From: Apteryx mantelli
Lineage: Eukaryota > Chordata > Aves > Apterygiformes > Apterygidae
DNA: 64,000 nt
Direction of reading: 5' to 3'
Assembly (NCBI RefSeq): GCF_036417845.1
Contig: NC_089978.1
Coordinates: 143,152,288 to 143,216,287 of the forward strand
Shown: positions 59,901 to 64,000 of the stretch, one piece after another
Position numbering within the stretch: the first letter of the stretch is position 1
How the letters are laid out: each line of letters begins with the position of its first letter
Notes under the pieces: generated by a model
Databases searched by the model: none
What the model saw: only the letters and a program-made list of their open reading frames with translations
What the model was told of the DNA's origin: nothing
Program-made: the position numbers and the translations under genes

Positions 59901-62900
59901 ATAAGCTTCACTGGATGAATCTTCTGAATTAGCTTGATTCTGCTCATCCTCAGGCTGTCATGATCCCATGGCTGAGAACATGCTCGAAATGATTACTATT
60001 CTGGCTTTTAAATTTAAAGATGGCTTATTGAATCAGCTTAAGTATTAACCAATTTTAGCCCATTTTATCTAATTGGAATCTCAGTAATGGAACATCCCAG
60101 CCCTTTCACATCTTGTTATGGAGATGTGTATTTCTGGCACAGCTGCCTGACTGAACAGTCGCTCAAAACAGCCTTTGTGCTATTTCTGTCAGCTTCTCCT
60201 AAAATGTATTTCACATCATCTTTTTATTATAAAGAATTTATTTCTCTTCACTTCATATTTAAAGGAATAATTAGGTAATTTGGGTTCTGAGACAAGAATT
60301 CAGAGAGGTTTTTTGTTTGCCTTGTTCTCATGCCTGAGCTAGAATGTGTTAATAATTCTGTGCATCTGCCTTGCCAAACTGCTCTCGTCCACTAATTCCT
60401 TGCATTGTAGAGAGGCATATCTGCTGGGAAGGCTGCCTTCTTCACTTACTTGATATACCAGTGTCAAGTGTAATGGCTAAGTTCAGTCTGTAAGGAGGTT
60501 ACAACCAATCCTGCTACACACTACACACCTTTTCCTAATTTGTGTTTTCCAGGGCAGACTCCTATTTCAGATTTTGTCCATAGCTATCTGCCAACAAATT
60601 CTTCTGAAAAGGCCTGAGGGAGGACACCCATGAGCAGGTTGCTCTTTTGGGATATTCTCATCTCAAGCAGTTAAAAAGCTGAAAAGTGGCTTAGTGCTGC
60701 ATGCAGCATATAAATGTTCACTCTGGAAATCAAAGTTTCCATTTCAAGAGCTTTCATAAACTGCCCTCTCTTGAAGTTTTTCAGTGTAATGAAACTCCAG
60801 ACTAACTGCTTCTACTATGTTTCTGCATTTTGTGTGTGAGATCAGCCTCTTTAATCCCAGGAAAAGGAGGGACAGGAGGGGATAGACATCCTTCTAACCT
60901 AAGCTTCATTGCCTCCTTTCTGCTTTCTTAAACAACATGATTGTCAAGCTGAAGTAAGAACTCTTCTAAGGAGTGAGATTGCTGTGTTTTGGCCCTTAGC
61001 TGCCTTGTCCTTGTATTCTGTGCTCTGAACAACGCAGGAGCAGGCTCACATGAGAGCAGGCAGCAGATGAGCCAGTGGGTAGGAGGAAGTAGGAGTTGTA
61101 ACAGAAGTCAACTGCCTACACAAAGGCTGCTGAAAATTTCCTGTCAAAATTGTTTTTAATGGAAAAGTATTTGTTTGGTGTATTTTTTTTTAAGATAAGT
61201 TACACTTTTGTTGACAAGTATCTGTTTTCAGCTGAAAGCTTTTTGGAGTCTCTGTTCGCAGGGCTGATGGAAAGTCAGTTTTCTCCAAAAGACTTCCTAA
61301 GTTATTTTTCTGAGCAGTTCTGGTTTTCATATTTGGTATAGAGTTTGAGCTTGCTGTATGGATTAAATATATAAATTTTCTAGGAAGAAACTGTGGAAAA
61401 GTTTGCATCGTGTTGGAAGCTAGAAACTGTAGAATACATCACTGACTCTGAGAAGGGTGAGTGGGACAAGGCTGGAGGTTGGCTAACCTACACAAATATG
61501 TTTAATACTGCCAGTATATCTCAGCTGATCTGGGTCTGACTTGTCAAGCCTAACAGGTTTTTTCAAGTTTGCTCAAATTGTCTCTATTAATTAAAAAAAA
61601 AAGGAAAAGATAAGAATTTAGATTTTGCCACTTTACTCTGAAAAGATGGGATAAAGTGCTAGAGAAGGGCTGTAAACTTCTCATTTCTTTCTAGGAGAGG
61701 AGTCCTGCTGCTCAAGCCGTAATATCCCTTCTTTGGAGAATGCACTGTCATGCTGAAAATGTTTTTTGACTTCCATGCTAGCAGGACTTTTACCTCAGAT
61801 AGTCATACAAACTGGATGATTTAAGATTAGGGACCAGAAATGCACTGGCTGTCAAGGTCATAAACTCAATCATAAGCTAACAGACTACCTCCGTAGAAAC
61901 AAATTAAGATGCAGGAAGACAGTAAGATACCGATTCTGGCAAATGACCTGCTAAAATAATGGGTTTTGTCTTGGCAGGCTTGATAAGTCTGCAAAAGCTA
62001 CTAGGTAGCTGCAGTGTTGAGATTGCTTTATTTTAAAGACAAAGGAAAGTGGATTTGAGGCATATTAGAAAACTGGTAGACTGTAGAAACTACAGACAGA
62101 AAACTGTAAAACTGTAGAAAACTACAACAGCAGAAGTTATGAGGTGGTGAAATGTATAAATGTAGTTTCAAGATTGCTGGAGTAAGGTAATGTCAGTGTC
62201 CAGGAGATGATGAAAGTTATTGGCAGGTGACAGTAAAGTTGTAACTTTTAAGGGAAGCACAACTCCGTAGAGCTGGCATTGGTTACGACTTTCAGAACAG
62301 AGAAGTATTTCTGATCTGGAAGGCAGTTAACAGCCTGTTAGACCCACACGAAGTATCAGCCGTGACATACGCAAAAAAATTTGTAGGGTGGTTAGCATTC
62401 GCAGGCAGTGCGATTGAGGTAAATGATCTGTTATACAGTTGCCTTCAGATTCTGACAGATGACACTGCCAAACAGATTGTCTCCTTAGGCTGCAGCTCCA
62501 TGAACTAATCAGTGCTCAACTTAAAGAGCCATTCCCACCCTGACATGCTGTTTGCTCCCATCACTGCATGCCCGTCACCTCCTGTGACAGCACAAACATT
62601 TGTGCAGGTGAATAGTGAATTGGTCCTTGTTAAAATCAACCCAATGACAACAGAAAGCTGGCTTAAACCCAGAGCACTTCCCTGAAAAGATTCGTTGCGT
62701 GAGCTCTCCAGGAGTGTCTGAGCATATACAGGTGCTGACATGGAAAGCAAAAGTAGTTAATCTGTGGTAAGACTGAAGATAAAATTTAAAAAGAGTCCTC
62801 AAAGCTCTCACAGTCTACAGAGGGTAAAAGGTTGGGGTACAAGCATAACAACAGGAATATTAAATGGAACCAAAGAATGAGATACCAAGATACTTAGACT

Positions 62901-63049
62901 CATACAGGAAATCAGAACGGTACCTTTGCTGTGACAATACTGAGGAAACCTTAATAACTACAGCTGTTTTCTAGTCAAGCAAACCTGGAGTTTGATAAAT
63001 GAAGATACATAAAGCTGTGTGAAAGAACAGCTGCAAGCGGAAGCAAACA
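53953..63049. other. Intergenic DNA, no gene firmly seen
   Basis: AT-rich DNA with a small GC-richer patch at 54.64-54.85 kb. One exon-like stretch on the minus strand at 59215-59332 is described as an observation only. No CpG island for KIAA0930 or any other promoter was recognised. Confidence 0.4.
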
Positions 63050-63955
63050 TCCATGTCTCAGAAATGCCTGTAGAAAAAGAAGCAGCAAAAAAAACCCCTG
63101 TATAAACAAACAGAGTAGTAAAAAGCAGCACTAGGAGAAACAGGAGAAAATATGTGAATTAATATCATTGCAGATGCTGAAAGAGCTTCTGAAAAACTGT
63201 AAAAGCATTTAGTTGATGAAAGCAGAGTTCTGTCTGGCGAGTTTATATCGACTGGAAGATGTGTCACAAACAGGGAAAATCTTAGAAAAAGAAAAAACTC
63301 AAACCTATGGACAAATCACACTTAAGATGTGGAACACTGGCAGACATCACAGAAAACCACTGATTTTGACAAGAGATTGAACAGCCAGAGCCAAATAGTG
63401 AATCATGTCACATCATAAACAAAGTTGTGAAAGAAGCTATATAAAATGTACAACCAGTACAGTTTCAGGTAAAGATGAAAAATTAGTGGAGAAATCAGAC
63501 ATGAAAAGCTGGAGATGGCAAGATTATCTGTAAAATCACCAAACTTAAAAAAAGAAAAAGAAAATATGAAAATAGTATTTCATTCAATATGCCAAAAATG
63601 ACCTAAGTGTCTGCAACAACTATGCAGGCTGCAGGGTCTCGTCAGTCTTCTGCAGGCAAAGACAGTACTGCCTTAAACAGAATTAAAGAACGGAGGCAAA
63701 ACTAAAGAAAGAGCAAGACAGATTTCTTTCCAGAACACCATGTGCCCACCAGATTTTTACCCTAAGAATAGTCATTGAAGAGATAATTGAATAGCAAAAG
63801 CCTCTCACAGACTTCACATATTTTAAGAAAGGTTTTGACAGCTTCAATATCAATGTAATTCTGGAAAATCCAGAAACGTTATGGTATCCAATGAAAATAA
63901 CAGTCATCAAAATTTTATATCAAGGCTTACCTTTATAAATTAAGTAAACATAACT
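63050..63955 (+). mobile_element. Decayed non-CR1 LINE fragment: linker and reverse transcriptase
   Basis: Peptides in shifting plus-strand frames follow the order of a LINE ORF2 between endonuclease and the middle of reverse transcriptase. From 63112 the frame reads RVVKSSTRRNRRKYVN (compare V.KS.RRDKR.YV). At about 63600-63625 comes a CNNY block (compare DCNN.RGI.LLS), then ALNRIKER at about 63673. From about 63691 the frame reads EAKLKKEQDRFLSRTPCAHQ followed by IFTLRIVIEEIIE, and after one stop DFTYFKKGFDSF, NPETLW and ITVIKILYQG (compare L.EQAGFR.GRSC.DQIFTLR.IIEQ and FIDFEKAFDS...LW..L...GIP.KI...I..LY.G). Stops and frameshifts show it is dead. The RT motifs differ from CR1; the clade is unresolved. 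It probably continues beyond the window, because the catalytic block has not yet appeared. Confidence 0.7.
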
Positions 63956-64000
63956 TCGGGAATAGTTTAACATAGACTTTGATGTCAAATGAAGATGTCT

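Noticed and set aside
1..64000. CRISPR array, operon, phage or bacterial defence system
   Set aside because: No regularly spaced repeats, no runs of co-directional intronless genes and no ribosome-binding context. The DNA is vertebrate.

Overview
This is about 64 kb of vertebrate nuclear DNA, almost certainly from a bird. The clearest sign of origin is an antisense CR1 LINE at about 14.05-14.95 kb whose 3' end has the typical avian form. The low repeat load, split genes with GT-AG introns and mostly AT-rich non-coding DNA with isolated CpG-rich patches fit as well. Nothing suggests bacteria, phage, CRISPR or an operon.

One protein-coding gene can be assembled with confidence: uroplakin 3a (UPK3A), on the minus strand from 33385 (ATG) to 26012 (stop), in six coding exons. 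All splice junctions keep one reading frame, giving a 264-residue single-pass membrane glycoprotein precursor. Compared with the mammalian protein as I recall it, it lacks one ectodomain cysteine and has a shorter cytoplasmic tail.

Layout: 1-560 is a CpG island at the left edge, probably the promoter of a minus-strand gene that leaves the window. 561-11560 is AT-rich non-coding DNA with a pyrimidine-rich block at 9.7-10.5 kb. 11.56-12.28 kb is a second CpG-rich, promoter-like patch. 14.05-14.95 kb is the CR1. 16.07-17.03 kb holds small tandem repeats and a pair of direct repeats about 784 bp apart. 24.58-24.97 kb is a solo LTR just downstream of UPK3A, in the same orientation. 26.0-33.4 kb is UPK3A. 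33.4-63 kb is a long stretch without convincing exons, containing minisatellites, a hairpin, palindromic repeat remnants and a CR1-type 3' end. 63.05-63.96 kb is a decayed LINE whose reverse transcriptase does not look like CR1.

In human, UPK3A lies head-to-head with KIAA0930 and is followed in the same direction by FAM118A. If that order holds here, the CpG-rich patches to the left are candidates for the FAM118A promoter and KIAA0930 should begin to the right, but I recognised no exon of either gene. I see no novel multi-gene system. The most interesting points are the altered UPK3A of a bladderless lineage, the LTR that may shape its 3' end, and the non-CR1 LINE fossil.
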